Shown one piece after another: positions 4,831 through 5,414 of a DNA stretch of 5,414 bases. The position numbers and the translations under genes are program-made. Position 1 is the first letter of the stretch, and the number at the start of each line of letters is the position of its first letter. The notes under the pieces were generated by a model. It saw only the letters and a list, made by a program, of their open reading frames with translations. It did no database searches and was not told the DNA's origin. This DNA comes from Pseudomonadota bacterium (GTDB taxonomy: Bacteria > Myxococcota > Polyangia > Polyangiales > Polyangiaceae), in the NCBI GenBank assembly GCA_023419055.1, contig JAEZYO010000163.1, positions 1 to 5,414 of the forward strand, in the 5' to 3' direction.

Positions 4831-5414
4831 ATGCGCATGAGCTCACCTACTATCGCCAATAGGAGAAGTTCCCTCGCCTGGCTCGCTCTCGGGCTCGCGC
4901 TCTTCGCTCCTCGAGTCGCCGCCGCGCAAAGTCAGGGGCTCACGCGCGCCCGCACCGTCGAGCTCGTCGCGCAGGCTCCGAGGGCTCGCGCCAACTCGGC
5001 GCAGCTCGGCGTCGCGAAAGCGGCGGTCGGCGCTGCCGGGGTGACCGCGCTCGACAATCCGGTGCTGAGCGCCACCGGCGGGGTTCGCTTCAACGAGGAC
5101 GGCTCTCGACCGTTCGCGGGCACCGCGACCGTCTCTTGGCCGATCGAGGTGGGCGGGAAGCGGAGCACGCGCGAGCAGGCAGCGAACGCCGAGCTCCGCG
5201 AGGCGCAGGTGACCCTCGATCTCGAGACCCGGCGGCTGCTCACCCTGGCCCTGTTACAGCACGCCCAAGTGCTGCGCGACGAACAAGAGCTCCGCATCGC
5301 CGAGGCGCGAAAGGAGAACGCCGAGCGCGTGATGACGAGCGCCCTCAAGCGCCGGCAAGCCGGCAGCGTGGCTCAGCTCGACGTGTCGCTCGCGACCCTG
5401 CAGCTCGGGCGCGA
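4831..5414 (+). CDS. TolC/CzcC-family outer-membrane efflux protein, N-terminal part (runs off window)
   Basis: The first 194 codons are visible. Residues 11-32 form a signal peptide (RRSSLAWLALGLALFAPRVAAA) with probable cleavage after Ala32. The mature part begins with a long alpha-helical region (TRARTVELVAQAPRARANSA, then QLGVAKAAVGAAG), followed by DNPVLSATGG, a beta-strand segment ATVSWPIEVGGKR (99-111) typical of CzcC/CusC-type channel proteins, and a long coiled helix with RRQAGSVAQLDVSLATLQL (174-192), the family's conserved helix turn. Such trimers form the outer-membrane exit duct of tripartite RND pumps. It starts 24 bases after the M56 stop with GGAG 5 bases upstream of the ATG, so it is probably in the blaI operon. 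Adaptor and RND pump genes would be expected beyond the window. The substrate, metal or organic, cannot be told from this part. Confidence 0.88.
   Translation, partial: MRMSSPTIANRRSSLAWLALGLALFAPRVAAAQSQGLTRARTVELVAQAPRARANSAQLGVAKAAVGAAGVTALDNPVLSATGGVRFNEDGSRPFAGTATVSWPIEVGGKRSTREQAANAELREAQVTLDLETRRLLTLALLQHAQVLRDEQELRIAEARKENAERVMTSALKRRQAGSVAQLDVSLATLQLGR
4846..4863. promoter_or_regulatory. Possible degenerate BlaI operator half-site before the efflux gene
   Basis: CCTACTAT matches eight of the nine-base operator arm except its last shared base (CCTACTAC). TAGG at 4860-4863 gives a weak opposite arm. It lies inside the first codons of the efflux gene, so it may be chance. Confidence 0.2.

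Noticed and set aside
4932..5348. Minus-strand Ser/Arg-rich open frame
   Set aside because: It is antisense to the efflux gene, whose signal peptide and family motifs are clear.
1..5414. CRISPR array, tRNA, rRNA or insertion sequence
   Set aside because: No regularly spaced repeats, no cloverleaf-like segment, no transposase motif and no terminal inverted repeats were seen; the only long repeat is the rhs linker.

Overview
The window is high-GC DNA that reads like a myxobacterium, probably of the Polyangia type. The evidence is strong G/C bias at third codon positions, a secreted lipoprotein with the Gly/Ala/Ser-rich spacer typical of that group, an Rhs polymorphic toxin, and a BlaI/M56 pair feeding an efflux gene. 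The placement rests on style and composition, not on a marker gene.

Left part (1-2246, + strand): the 3' end of an rhs gene whose beginning lies outside the window. It holds the last RHS-core motifs, an acidic linker, a hydrophobic segment and a C-terminal toxin-like tip of no family I can name. A 133-codon gene starts inside the rhs stop codon (ATGA overlap) and is the likely immunity gene. Tip and partner are less GC-rich than the core. Downstream lies a second, displaced copy of the rhs linker (1839-2044, about 92% identical to 545-750). It has no core motif before it and a different, short, apparently dead tail after it. This is the footprint of Rhs C-terminal cassette turnover.

Middle (2245-3033, - strand): a lipoprotein gene followed 12 bases later by the first 65 codons of what looks like a 2OG-Fe(II) oxygenase. 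The oxygenase breaks off at about 2245, exactly where the rhs-derived debris ends, so the rearrangement that brought in the rhs cassette appears to have destroyed it.

Right part (3329-5414, + strand): a compact operon of a BlaI/MecI/CopY-type repressor, an M56 membrane metalloprotease lacking a penicillin-sensor domain, and the N-terminal part of a TolC/CzcC-type outer-membrane efflux protein that runs off the end. A perfect 9-6-9 inverted repeat with BlaI-like half-sites ends 3 bases before the blaI start codon and overlaps a plausible promoter, implying autoregulation and perhaps a leaderless message. The likely logic is that a signal activates the M56 protease, the repressor is inactivated, and an efflux system is derepressed. 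The substrate is not visible here. Between the lipoprotein gene and this operon lies about 300 bp of mostly non-coding DNA with one possible gene remnant.
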